Source: Macrotrachela quadricornifera
Lineage: Eukaryota; Rotifera; Eurotatoria; Philodinida; Philodinidae
Assembly: GCA_022393335.1 (NCBI GenBank)
Contig: JAJEKB010000248.1
Span: 1-64,000 of the forward strand
DNA length: 64,000 bases
Direction: 5' to 3'
A program made the translations under genes and the position numbers. How positions within the stretch are numbered: position 1 is the stretch's first letter; every line of letters starts with the position of its first letter. The notes under the pieces are model-generated. The model did no database searches. It saw nothing but the letters and a program-made list of their open reading frames with translations, and had not been told where the DNA came from. Positions 1 to 9,903 of the stretch are shown one piece after another.

Positions 1-431
1 ATCCAATATGAGTTGAGTACACGTAATGTTGGACAACGGCGTCCAACCCGTTCTTCAGCAACTGATTGTAATGAACGTTGAAATTTTAATTGATTTATAC
101 CTTGATGTTTTGGTTTACCATATACTTGACCTTTAGGTACTGGTTTCTTTCGTGAACCACGTCGAACACGTACACGATAGATAACCTAAAAAAATTTTTT
201 TTTTGAATAAAAATTAAATAATATTTAATAAAAGTCAAAAAATAGATTATTTACATATCCAGCTTTGGCTTTATAACCAACACGTCGAGCTTTTTCTGGT
301 CGTGTAGATTTTGGTGCACGATGTATAGCAGCTAATTGTCGATAATGCCATGTACGAATACGAAAAATAAAACGCATTACATCACTTTGTTTTTTACGAT
401 AAATTTCTTGGAGATATTTATATGCACCCAT
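1..431 (-). CDS. RPL15: Ribosomal protein eL15 (RPL15), 3' part outside window
   Basis: Large-subunit ribosomal protein of cytosolic ribosomes. Exon 1 (255-431) encodes 59 residues beginning [20 protein letters not shown], the conserved eL15 start. Exon 2 (1-185) continues in phase with [10 protein letters not shown] and [20 protein letters not shown], also typical eL15 text, and runs off the window. The 69 bp intron has GT at 254-253 and AG at 187-186. It is the last gene of a tight minus-strand row: the RNASEH2C stop lies 81 bp upstream, and a T-rich acceptor (AG at 453-452) sits 20 bases before the ATG. This suggests the mRNA is made by trans-splicing of a shared precursor (inference). Identity is certain; only the 3' end is unseen. 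Confidence 0.97.
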
Positions 432-451
432 GATGTTAGGTTTTTTTTAAT

Positions 452-453
452 CT
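452..453 (-). promoter_or_regulatory. Candidate trans-splice acceptor before RPL15
   Basis: On the minus strand the 81 bp between the RNASEH2C stop and the RPL15 ATG contains TTGATCTATTGTAG ending here, leaving a 20-base 5' leader. With so little room for a promoter, this looks like a spliced-leader acceptor. A cis-spliced 5' UTR intron is the alternative. Confidence 0.5.
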
Positions 454-512
454 ACAATAGATCAACAGAAGAATTTTATTTTACATATGTATATATATAT
501 AAAGATTTTTGT

Positions 513-827
513 TTATTCATGAATTATTTTTGCTAATGAAAGCCATTCTATACTACGAGCTATACAATCATTTTTTGATGTTGAACAATCCAAATTAAAA
601 TAAGTTAATTTATCAAATGATGATACAGGTTTTGATGAATTTGCTAGAATACCAATATAATCATTAGGTATATCGACATGTTCACCATTTAATGGTCGAC
701 CACGAAATGATGCTTCTAATTTATTATCATTTATTTGCATTGAATCTGTAAAATGACGTTTAATATCACTTGTAATTGTTGATGGTGTATCAATTGAAAA
801 TGGCATTGAATATACAGTAGAAGACAT
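513..827 (-). CDS. RNASEH2C: Ribonuclease H2 subunit C-like protein
   Basis: A 104-residue intronless protein. It matches the non-catalytic C subunit of RNase H2, which scaffolds the A and B subunits of the enzyme that removes ribonucleotides from DNA. Visible hallmarks are the central FRGRPLNGEHVDIPNDYIG strand block (residues 42-60), an N-terminal HF.DSM segment, and the C-terminal EWLSLAKIIHE helix, equivalent to the WPSLA.AIH end of the family. The start is the ATG at 827-825, because an upstream in-frame TTG lies between it and the acceptor. It is shorter than the human protein (about 164 residues), mainly in the loop between the strand block and the last helix. It sits between a chromoshadow gene (52 bp upstream) and RPL15 (81 bp downstream), all on the minus strand. 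Confidence 0.85.
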   Translation of the reverse strand: MSSTVYSMPFSIDTPSTITSDIKRHFTDSMQINDNKLEASFRGRPLNGEHVDIPNDYIGILANSSKPVSSFDKLTYFNLDCSTSKNDCIARSIEWLSLAKIIHE

Positions 828-849
828 AATCAAAAAGAAAAATTTCTAT

Positions 850-851
850 CT
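850..851 (-). promoter_or_regulatory. Candidate trans-splice acceptor before RNASEH2C
   Basis: The 52 bp between the chromoshadow stop and this ATG reads TTTGTTTATTTTCCAG on the minus strand, a near-ideal 3' splice site, followed by a 22-base leader. The acceptor lies wholly in the spacer, so a cis-intron would need its donor inside or beyond the upstream gene. Confidence 0.6.
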
Positions 852-879
852 GGAAAATAAACAAAATTTTATTTTGTTT

Positions 880-1269
880 TTAATCATTAAATTGAGTTAA
901 TTTTTCAAGATATTGTATTAGAATATTTTCATCACAATATTGACGTAAAATATTTGAAGGTACAAATTCATAATCATCACAGAATTCATATTCAACAAGA
1001 TACATTAATTCATTCTCAGTTTTTACACGTTGTATACCATGTATATGTTTTAATTTATAACCACGTTCAATGCCATATGATATTGATTTTGGTTCGGTTA
1101 AAACAAGAACTGGTGTACGTCGTGGAATGGATGTTGTTGAAGATTTATTAACTGGAATTGGACGTGAATTATTAATCGGTTTTGATCGTTTTGGTGAAAC
1201 AACAGATTCTATTTTAATATCATCTTCATCATCAGAAAGAATAATTATATCATCACAAGTTTCAGTCAT
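880..1269 (-). CDS. Chromoshadow-domain mini-protein (HP1-related, no chromodomain)
   Basis: Intronless, 129 residues. Residues 66-126 (GIERGYKLKHIHGIQRVKT, then ELMYLVEYE, FVPSNI and YLEKLTQF) follow the HP1 chromoshadow pattern: ERG..L..I.G, a short acidic turn, L.YLV.Y, then VP and a C-terminal helix. HP1 chromoshadow domains dimerise and recruit partners. There is no chromodomain. The N-terminus instead has DDIIILSDDEDD (6-17), a textbook SUMO-interacting motif of hydrophobic core plus acidic tail, then a basic Pro/Ser linker with PVLVL (53-57), which resembles the peptides chromoshadow dimers bind. The Trp that follows RLT in HP1 is replaced here by Gln (KLTQF), so classical PxVxL binding may be altered. 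First gene of a three-gene row; no clear acceptor before its ATG. Confidence 0.7.
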   Translation of the reverse strand: MTETCDDIIILSDDEDDIKIESVVSPKRSKPINNSRPIPVNKSSTTSIPRRTPVLVLTEPKSISYGIERGYKLKHIHGIQRVKTENELMYLVEYEFCDDYEFVPSNILRQYCDENILIQYLEKLTQFND

Positions 1270-2519
1270 TTACTTTTTTTGTTTAAAGTTGACAATATTG
1301 ATTATGGAAAAAAAACAATATAAAACTTTAATGGATTATTTCCATGAATTAACAATGAGGAATATTTTAATATGAATTTAGAATTTGAAAAAACTAAAAA
1401 CTTGTTTTTTTATCAATGTAATTTATAAAAAAATATTAAAATATTTTAGATTCTAAAAATAAATAGTTTTTTTTAATGAAAAGTCAATTTAAGAGAGGGC
1501 GCTAGTGTCTGATGAATGCAAATAAAAAAAGTTATAAAATGCAAATCAACAAGTCATTATTTCTTTACAGTCTTTCGTTTATTTTTTATTAAAAAACAAG
1601 AGTAAATTGAATAATTATACCATTCATAACTTGTTATAGTAATACTTGGGTTCTTTTTTTAGTTAGGATAAATATTTGTATTTGCGTCCTTTCTTTCGTT
1701 ATCTTTCTTGACATGTTACTAATTTTTCATTACCACTCTTATTTTTCTAATACCTGCCATGCACATTTCCGGTCTCTCGCTCTCTCTATCTATAGATCGG
1801 AATATTGAATTTGTCGGTGACATAGAATGGGAGGGAAAAAGAAAGAGAAGAAAAAAAATAAAATAAGTCGCGTTACATGCTTTATCCTATATTGAAGCAA
1901 ACAGATGTAGACGTCTATATGTGCTTTCATAATATTGCTATTATGTAGTCTCATGAGAACTGATGGGGGTATCCAATTTATTGTTTACTCTCGTCTATAT
2001 ATATATATATGTAATTGTTGCATTTTTGAGAAGACTCTTGTTAAAAATGCGTGATGTCAACAATATATAACATAAATGTATATATATATATATATGTTCT
2101 ATGTTTCCCTAGTTTGCTATTCTATTTTTCGGAAAAGAAGAAATATACGAGCATACAATACGCAGAGCAATCAAGGTGAGAGAGCAAGAAAAAAACCTAA
2201 TTCATCATCTTTTCTTTTATTTTTTTCCCATGCAATAGTTTTTAAATATGACATAGAAATATAAAGTTACCTTTTTTTGTTTCTATTTCTTTTCTCTTTT
2301 TTTCCCCTTATGTCAGTTTTTTTTTAGAATAAATGAATATATGGGAAAGAAGAAAAATGATGATGGTTAAACAATTATAAAACAAACAAAAACAAACTAT
2401 TAAGCGAAATTAATTCTAATCAATTTTCAATATTATCTTAAAATTGACTTTATATATAAATATATCTTATCAAACTTATACGTTTTTTTTTTGTATAATT
2501 GATAGATGACTAATACGTA
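1270..2519. other. Intergenic, divergent promoter region
   Basis: AT-rich spacer between the minus-strand row and a plus-strand gene. It holds short AT microsatellites near 1997-2012 and 2076-2095 and a CT-rich stretch near 1770-1790. I see no coding or RNA gene. Promoters for both flanking genes presumably lie here. Confidence 0.5.
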
Positions 2520-2873
2520 ATGTTGATACGTACTCGTAACGATAGTCATCAAGATTTTCAGAATGATTCGTCATTATCTATTATATGTACAAATCTGTCT
2601 ACAAATGATACATTTGAAAATTGTACATATGAAAATATCTCATCAATTATAACAAATAATTTATTTCCAAATTCAATTGTTATTATATTTGTTTTATCAA
2701 TATTATCTATATTTGGTGTTTGTTTTATGATATTTGGTCCATTACAAAGATCAGAAGCATATAAACGTGTTGAAAATTTTACATTTGGTCGTCATCCAAT
2801 ATTTAATGTTGATCATCGTGAACAATCTACTGCTACACGTTTTGATGAATCAATGGAATTTGCAGATGATTAA
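2520..2873 (+). CDS. Small single-pass membrane protein, unknown
   Basis: An intronless 117-residue frame with codon use like its neighbours. The N-terminal half is polar and carries several N-glycosylation sequons (NDS, NLS, NDT, NCT, NIS). One hydrophobic segment follows (about residues 52-72, VIIFVLSILSIFGVCFMIFG), then a cytosol-like tail with basic patches and a Ser/Glu-rich end. The sequon distribution suggests an outside N-terminus without a cleaved signal peptide (type III topology). I do not recognise a family. It converges on the riboflavin kinase gene with about 50 bp between stops. Regular codon use and sensible topology make it likely real, but no motif confirms it. Confidence 0.6.
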   Translation: MLIRTRNDSHQDFQNDSSLSIICTNLSTNDTFENCTYENISSIITNNLFPNSIVIIFVLSILSIFGVCFMIFGPLQRSEAYKRVENFTFGRHPIFNVDHREQSTATRFDESMEFADD

Positions 2874-2924
2874 ACAGTATATAGAAAGATAAATATTTTT
2901 TTTTGTTATAAAATAAAAATTTAA

Positions 2925-4140
2925 CTATTTTATTAAAAAAAATGCATGGTTTAAATATTGTCGACATTGATCAGAATCAAGTTCACGATTAGCGATGGAT
3001 ATGTCATTTTGAATAGCAGTAGTCAGTTCCTCTAAAATAATTAAGCTTTTACAATTGAAAATTCTTTATTTTTTTTTTGGTTATTTAACAGATTTCCCAA
3101 AAGAAAAAGAATAATTTTATATATAAAACTATTAATACATAGCAGTTACATCCCTGTAATGAATACATAGAATCTATTTAAATATACATATAGGATAATT
3201 TTCGTTTCCGGGCCGGATACATGAATATGATGCTCAATCGGAAGTACCCAACGCTTGACAAATATCTTTCATTTCAAAATAATATTACTTAAAAAGAAAA
3301 ATTTAATCTATATACAAAAAAAGGAAATTATCAATTCAGAAATCATATTAATTCCTCTTCATTCTAGAGAATTGATGCCTATTTATTATTCATAGTATTC
3401 AATTAAAATAAATAATGAAGATAAAAATGTTTTTTTATTAATATTATATATTGTGTATAAATAGTACACTGTTAATATAATCGAATTTTCCTACACAAAT
3501 CATATTATCAGCATGACGTCGTTATGAAATACTCCTACGATCAATTTATAAAAGTCTATAGAGAAATAATATCCGGTTTAAAAACAGTAATTCCGTCATT
3601 TTTTAAACAAGACAATGAATAAATGACATTTTATTTTTTTTCCTATTGAAAATAATGAATAATAATATTTCTTACTTGCATTTTTAAATGTTGTCATTTT
3701 ACGTATTTCACCAAGAAGAATAATTTTTAATTTTTCACCATAAAAATCATTTGAAAATTTATGCATTATATATGTTTCCTAAAAAATAGAAATTAATAAA
3801 AAAATCTAATAAAAAATCTTTTCAATATACTATTGTCTTTTTTTTACCATTAAAAAATGGATTTGTTCCAATACTAGTTACCATTTTATATGGTTTATTA
3901 TTATTATCTTTTGTTAATAATTGTGCCCATCCATAATAAACACCTTGATCAATTGATGATGGTAAATTTTCTACTGTATTTTCATCTAAATTAGCTAAAA
4001 TTTAAATAAAAAAATATTTAAATAAATACTAAACTTGCCTTAATGTAAATACCTGTTGGACAACCAAGTTCTTTATGTCCACGTCCAAAACCACGTACAA
4101 TAGTTCCAAAAATAAAATATGGAAATGGTGATTTTATCAT
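2925..4140 (-). CDS. RFK: Riboflavin kinase
   Basis: Phosphorylates riboflavin to FMN with ATP, the first step of flavin cofactor synthesis. Four exons (4053-4140, 3831-3994, 3676-3778, 2925-3031) give 153 residues, the usual size of a monofunctional eukaryotic enzyme. Hallmarks in order: PYFIFGTIVRGFGRGHKELG, the PTAN nucleotide/metal motif split across the first intron, GVYYGWAQL, TSIGTNPFF, ETYIMHKFSNDFYGEKL and ELTTAIQNDI near the end. The catalytic Glu of the family corresponds to E in the HKF..DFYGE block or close to it; I did not fix its number. The last intron is long (644 bp). Second gene after AKTIP on the same strand (113 bp spacer), with an acceptor three bases before the ATG. Converges with the membrane-protein gene at its 3' end. 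Confidence 0.93.
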
Positions 4141-4143
4141 AAT

Positions 4144-4145
4144 CT
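4144..4145 (-). promoter_or_regulatory. Candidate trans-splice acceptor before RFK
   Basis: Minus-strand ATACTAATTTTCAG ends here and is followed by ATT then the RFK ATG. A leader of three bases is too short for ordinary initiation, so a spliced leader or an upstream non-coding exon must supply the 5' end. It lies in the 113 bp AKTIP-RFK spacer. Confidence 0.6.
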
Positions 4146-4253
4146 GAAAATTAGTATAAATAAGACAACATTATCTACTAAGGTTTAATAAATAAGCAAA
4201 AAACACAAAGAAAAAAAAAATACAATACAACAAAAATATTTTTGTGTATAAAT

Positions 4254-6048
4254 TTAATTTTGATGACTTGATAAATTATCTTCTCGTGCTAATATTTGAT
4301 AAACACCTGGTTTCATCCATGATAACCCATGAATATTATCAAAAGCTTTCTATAAGAAAAAGAAATATTAATTTTTTATATCATTCTAATTGACACAAAA
4401 AAAAAGATCAAAACATGCTTTATAAAAAAAAAGAAACACTGAAACCAATTCTCATCATTAACTAAGAATTTAAAAGACAAAAAAGCGTTATTTTATTTCT
4501 ATTAAATAAGCCAAATAAAAAAAAAAGACGGGACTTCTAATAAATTTTTGCGAAAAAAAAAATTAAATCATATTAGTACGTGCACATGCATTTAGGCACT
4601 TACACTAAGTGCTATCCTCTTTTTGATTCGTACCAGTATGAGAAAATGTTTTCTGATTGAAAGGAATTTTATATGGAATTTATAAATTATTATTTAATAA
4701 ATATCTATTTACCTTCTTTCCAGCTAAGAGATGCTGTTGAACTGTTTGTAATCTTTCATCCCATGGAGTAAATCTAAAATAAATATTTTCAATTTTTATA
4801 AGTCATAAGCTAGCTAAAAAAAATTTTAAATGTTATACATCGTTTTCAATAGACATGAATAAAAGAAAGTTTTCGTGGTTCTAACCAAAAAAGAAGTACT
4901 ATAGTCCTGAAAATTCAATTATGGTTGTAGTTTTGATCGTGATCATCCTAGAAAAGTTTTTATTGCGCAAGTTCAACAAAATTATGATCAAAATTGACTT
5001 GATAATGTCTTATAGGATATGTAGTAGTTTGTAGAATTTATTAACCTTAAACGAATTCTAAGAGATTATTTTTCATATTGTATACTTCTATGAACCTTAT
5101 AGTTAATAGTAAGTGCCATGGTCTTTTTATGATTGAAATCTCGAATATCTATCAAAGCATTCTATATTACATGAAAGAAGATCCTCGGTTGATAGCCTCG
5201 AAAACTAATATTTATTTATAATACTTCAGAGCCTTTTATTGTAAATAATATATCTAACATACACAATAGCATGTGGATCATCAGCAGTTGATGGATCAGG
5301 AGTATAAAGAGTATCTTTTGATTGGTTAACACATTCGGATACTTTTGAAAGAAATGTTCCTGGATCTTGTTCGTATCTAGAACACATGAACAATATAAAA
5401 TTATTTTATTCTTTAATTAAATTATACAAATGAGCTGCATCTAAATTAATTGGATTTGTAGTTTCAATTTTTTGAAAAATACGTCGAATATAACGTAAAA
5501 CTTGCCAAAGATGATGTCCATTGCGTCTACACAAATTACAATTAAAATGATAAACTAATTATTTTCTAATCTTACTTCCATACAGGAAAATATCGTTTAA
5601 TATCAAGTTCACCTGTATCGAAATTTATTTGTGGATGATATACAGATGATGCAAAAAATACTTTCTAAATAAAAATTTATTTTATAAACAAAATAATATT
5701 AAAAAAAAACAAACTGGACAATCGCCATTAGGAAATGTATCTGGTATAATAATTGAAAAACGAAAAACACCACCTTCATAAGGACCTTGAGAAATAAAAT
5801 GAACACCATTCCATACTAAAAACAATCAAAATGATGTTTTGTTTTTAAATTAGTATATATAATTAAAATGAAAAAAGAAAAATATTACTTAAATTCGATT
5901 TGCCAGATGGAATAACAATAATACCAGGTATAAATTGTTTTCGAAGAAGATTACTAAAATAATTCAATGATTTTATTTCTTATGAAGTTTTTTTTTCATA
6001 CTATTCCGCTTGAAGAACATAATCAAGTGCATATTCGTTTTTTTCCAT
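4254..6048 (-). CDS. AKTIP: AKTIP/FTS homologue (inactive UBC-fold protein)
   Basis: Ubiquitin-conjugating-enzyme variant of the AKTIP (Fused toes) family, which in animals forms the FHF complex with Hook and FHIP proteins on dynein cargo. Eight exons (6002-6048, 5889-5953, 5715-5815, 5576-5664, 5428-5526, 5263-5376, 4713-4773, 4254-4349) give 223 residues. The UBC fold reads [59 protein letters not shown], then [18 protein letters not shown] and [11 protein letters not shown]. The active-site Cys of true E2 enzymes is absent, as in the family. The C-terminal [15 protein letters not shown] segment is characteristic of AKTIP. It lacks the longer N-terminal extension of vertebrate AKTIP. All phases close. 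A T-rich acceptor (AG at 6081-6080) lies 31 bases before the ATG. Head gene of a candidate AKTIP-RFK operon. Confidence 0.9.
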
Positions 6049-7669
6049 TATATTATTGAATTGATTAAATTATTACATTCTAAAAAAAGTTTTGTGCCAT
6101 TTTTTTAAAAAAAATAATCAGTCTGTTGAATAATTATTATCACTCAACATATTAACTAGCGCTTTTTTCATTGGTTTTTTTTTATATTCAATCGACTGTG
6201 AAATATACGAAAGAGGTCATTGTATGTCAGATTAGGCATTCGTTAGAAGAAACGATAAACTTGAACTTTTTAAAGAACAGAACATTAAGACTAGTATACT
6301 ATGAAGCTAATGAAATTATAATATAAAAAAGCGTGTATTTGTTTTGTTTAGTTATTCTCACTGATAATCTTATAAGGATTTAAATATGTAGATGTTTAAT
6401 TTATTTTCAATGATTACTCTTTTTTTTTAAATGAGAAAAGAGTACTATACGTTTATAAAATTTTACAGAATTAGATATAAATGTCTGTGTTAGAAAAAGT
6501 TCTTGTAAGTCAAATGACTCGAGTACGATAAAATTGTTATCAAATGACTGCACATTTCATGAGTAGAACACAGCCAATATCATTTTCTAAACACTTAAGA
6601 CATCAATTACAAGTGAAACCTGTACTATTTCAACTATTGATTGAATTAATAATTGGAGATTGATTAAACAAAACTGGAAATGAAATACGTGCAGAAGATA
6701 TAAAAATCAAGGTCGTCTACCATTAGACACAATATATCTATTATTCGATTAGTTTAGAAAATGATTCACATTTGGTTGCTTAAAACACGAGAAAGTTTAG
6801 ATGAAGTGGTGACGGTTTTATAGATATAATCTAATTGAATTATAAATCTAAACTTAAATTAATATAAATGATTAGTGAAGAGAAAGTGATTTGAGATAAT
6901 GCAGTGAACTGTCACTAAATGCCTCAGAAAGATGATTAATTAACATGATAAAATATGCTGTCTATTATTAAGTACGTTCTTTATTTCGTACTCAACTGTT
7001 TCATGATTATCGAACTATAATATCAAACGGATAATATTAGAATTAAATAGTAATAACAAGAAACAAGAAAAACTTTACTCGAGCAGAACATATTAATGCT
7101 AAACACAAGATTAAACCTTTTTCAAACAATTCAGCAATATTAAGAATTATGTATTAAATTAAGATGCGTAAGTGAGCTCTAAATTTGAAGTTTATGTGTG
7201 GAGCTCACTTTTTTGTCCGTGTCTTATTCCTTTTTATATTGTGGCAGGAAAACGTGAAATATAACTGTGAGTTAGATAAAAAAGATATTAATAAACAAGT
7301 AACACTCGTCTAAAGATTCGCTCAGCTCTTTCTCATAGAAATCGTGTTTCTAAATTACCATCAAGCTATTCATTTATAAAATTTAAAAGAGCGAAGTTAG
7401 ATTCAAGTTCCTCGACCTCAACTGCTTTTGATCAAACTTCATAAAAACAAATGTCTTCTGTTAAGAAATTTGTCGTTTGTTTAAAAAATTGAACTTCAAA
7501 AAATATTTAGAAAACTGACTTCAGATTTGAATTCCTTGTTCTCGATTACCTTCGGTCAACCCTTATAAGAAAAATCTCTCTTTTACCTTTACATAAGCTT
7601 TGGAAGAATCAGTGAGGTGCGGACATACAAGCAAGCAAGCAAACAATTTATTTCTGCTAAACTCTTCTC
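6049..7669. other. Gene-poor stretch
   Basis: About 1.6 kb upstream of AKTIP. All six frames are broken by stops, with only short open stretches around 6540-6660 that I could not assign. I see no RNA gene or repeat structure. It may include decayed sequence related to the adjacent transposon remnant. Confidence 0.4.
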
Positions 7670-7686
7670 TGCGACAAAGAGATTAA

Positions 7687-7792
7687 GGTGAGGGCAAAAA
7701 GTTCGCAACATTTTTCCTATCGATATATTTTTGCAGCTGTTTGAGCAATTTCATTCAATAAATAGTCATTTAGAATAGCATTTAAAAGTGCT
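7687..7792 (+). repeat. Left inverted repeat of transposon remnant
   Basis: Pairs with 8636-8735 in opposite orientation. The longest perfect blocks are 15-19 bases, including the run ending TCCTATCGATAT and the run AGCTGTTTGAGCAATTTCA. Outer edges are blurred by mutation, so the target duplication is not clear. Confidence 0.65.
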
Positions 7793-8635
7793 CTGAGCGT
7801 ATAAAACCAAAGGTTCTAGTTCAAGTAGTAAACGAGAAACGATAAAGGAAGTTTGTTCTGTGTTTTTCATTTTAAATCAGTAATTAAAATTTTGTCTTTT
7901 TATGATAATCAGTTAGTTTTGTTGCACTTGGTCTTATTTCCCGTTTTAATCCAGCATCGTGTGATATATTTTACACCGTTTTATAACCTATATTTAATTT
8001 CAACCCGGCTTTTCTTGTGCTAAAATTTTTGTTTTGCCTTTTTTTCCAATATCGCTGTTTCAATTTTTCTTGAAACATCAGGTCTACCTGTTCGAATAGA
8101 ACCGAGGAATGCTTTTGGATCATTAAAACCAATATTTTTCCATTTTGTAATGGTAATATCTTTACAGTTTAATCGTCTTTTAATTTCTTTACATTGAATC
8201 TCATCTCGCAACATTTGACTAATGCACATATAAATGACCAAATTCTCTAGTTGTTTAGATGCAAGACTTATTTTCTCATCTTCAACTGATGCTACAGAAC
8301 CAGTTTTGGTGAAATATTATTCTTTGTTTTCTTGCCTTATCCATCTTTTAATTTTCATCTGCATAGAATGTAGGGAAACAAATCATTTTCATCTAACTTC
8401 TTCAACTTATTGACTTTATGACTGTTCATTATTTATTTCTCTTATGGAAGCGTACATTCTTTGTGTAAAGAAGTTATCCGAAGTGACCATCACTCTCACT
8501 ATCGTACGGATATTTTTCTAATCCATTATGTCATAAAAAAATTTATAGAAAAATTATTTCCAAAAAACATGAACGATATTCTCACATTTATATTCACCTA
8601 ACCACGTGAGTTAGAATCTTCATTTTTATACGATA

Positions 8636-8735
8636 AGTGCACTTTAAAATGACTATTTATTGATTGAAATTGCTCAAACAGCTACGAAAAAATATCGATA
8701 GGAAAAATGTCACAAACTTTTAGCTCTTATGCTAC
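8636..8735 (-). repeat. Right inverted repeat of transposon remnant
   Basis: Reverse-complement partner of the left repeat, with scattered substitutions and a short indel near the inner edge. Confidence 0.65.
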
Positions 8736-8755
8736 TTTCTTCTTTTGCAAGGTCC

Positions 8756-9195
8756 AAAATTCATTAATATTCAATTTCCTTTTTTTTCATTTTGTTATGG
8801 TGATTAAAATATTTGATAAGATAACAATATCTAGAAGTACATGTCCGCAATGTAATCATTTGTGATTTCATTTTATATGAAGCGTCATGATTTATATTTT
8901 ATTAAAAATAAATTACATTTTACAAATTAATTCAATAGTCATATGATGTGAAATACAGTTGCATCCCTCTTAATAATATCTTATTAATACATGGTCTTAT
9001 ACGATTAAAAGAGGAAAAAAAAAGTAATTATTTTTATTCATGTTAATAAATTGTACATATTTTGTGTCGTTTCAAGAAAGTTAAGTATCATAAAAAAAAG
9101 AGAAGGCACTTTCATCATATAAATTACATATATTTTGACAGATATAATACATTCACTGATAAATACTTAAATAAAACTATTAAAATTGATTACTA
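8756..9195. other. Intergenic
   Basis: AT-rich 3' flank of the tetraspan gene. Nothing recognisable beyond AATAAA-like signals. Confidence 0.4.
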
Positions 9196-9903
9196 TCAAC
9201 GTATTATCGATTGGTAGATAGATGATGAAAAAAACACTTTAATATACATTATAAAAAATATCATACAAAGTATCATAATAAATAAAGCATTAGATAGTAT
9301 AATAATTAAAAGTTTATCTTGTGATTTTTCTACATCTGTACGATCAGTTATATGTAGATTGTTTTGTACCGCATTACCAATGAGACCAACGAGAACAATA
9401 GTAAAAAAGAAAGTCAGTATAACTGCGAATAATGCAAATGTAGCAGCAACACGTTTGTTGCGCAGAAATACTAAAGAATAAAATAGATAGAATTTAAATA
9501 GATATTTAAATAATCGAATCAAGTTTTTAAGAGTTAAACTTAATGAATTTCGTAAACTTTTAATAATAAATTCTTACTTACTAATCACAAGAATATAAAT
9601 AGCAGTGAAAAAAGATATAGACCCACTCCAAATACCAGCACCAACTTTTTCTGTTCCTGAGCCTAATTGAGAAGTTCCATTTTGTTTACTCGCTTCAATG
9701 GCTATATTAGCAATGTCAAGACCAATAATAGCTGCACTAAAAATAAGCATTGTAACAGAAAGAAGTACTGATCTACCAGTTGGCCATGTATAATACCAAT
9801 TGACATCCATTGAAGCCCCTTGATATGATACAGTTCCATAAACAGGAATGCCATACGGGGATACATTATATGGATAAGGTAACGGTCGATGATGCGCGTG
9901 CAT
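9196..9903 (-). CDS. Four-TM membrane protein (MS4A/MARVEL-like), tentative
   Basis: Two exons (9582-9903 and 9196-9470), 198 residues. A Pro/Tyr-rich cytosolic N-terminus of about 40 residues is followed by four hydrophobic segments: VLLSVTMLIFSAAIIGLDIA, IWSGSISFFTAIYILVIS, ATFALFAVILTFFFTIVLVG and LLIIILSNALFIMILCMIFF. The spacing is short, long, long, and the second segment opens with G.GIWSG, the pattern seen in CD20/MS4A-type tetraspans. An N-glycosylation sequon (NGT) lies in the first loop. The family call is by topology and one motif only; MARVEL or claudin-like proteins are alternatives. The gene stands alone, downstream of WDR59 on the same strand but more than 1 kb away. Confidence 0.65.

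Larger units (their letters stand above)
7687..8735 (-). mobile_element. Decayed Tc1/mariner-like DNA transposon
   Basis: Bounded by imperfect inverted repeats of about 90 bp: 7687-7792 and 8636-8735. They share the core ACATTTTTCCTATCGATAT and AGCTGTTTGAGCAATTTCA with a few mismatches. Between them on the minus strand are frames resembling the DNA-binding end of a Tc1/IS630 transposase: SIRTGRPDVSRKIETAIL (GRP hinge) at 8020-8241. A shifted frame further down reads RKAGLKLNIGYKTV, a stop, then DAGLKREIRPSATKLTDYHK. Stops and frameshifts interrupt it and no DDE catalytic region is left in the roughly 1 kb body, so it cannot encode an active enzyme. Family assignment rests on this short similarity and the inverted ends. 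Confidence 0.6.
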
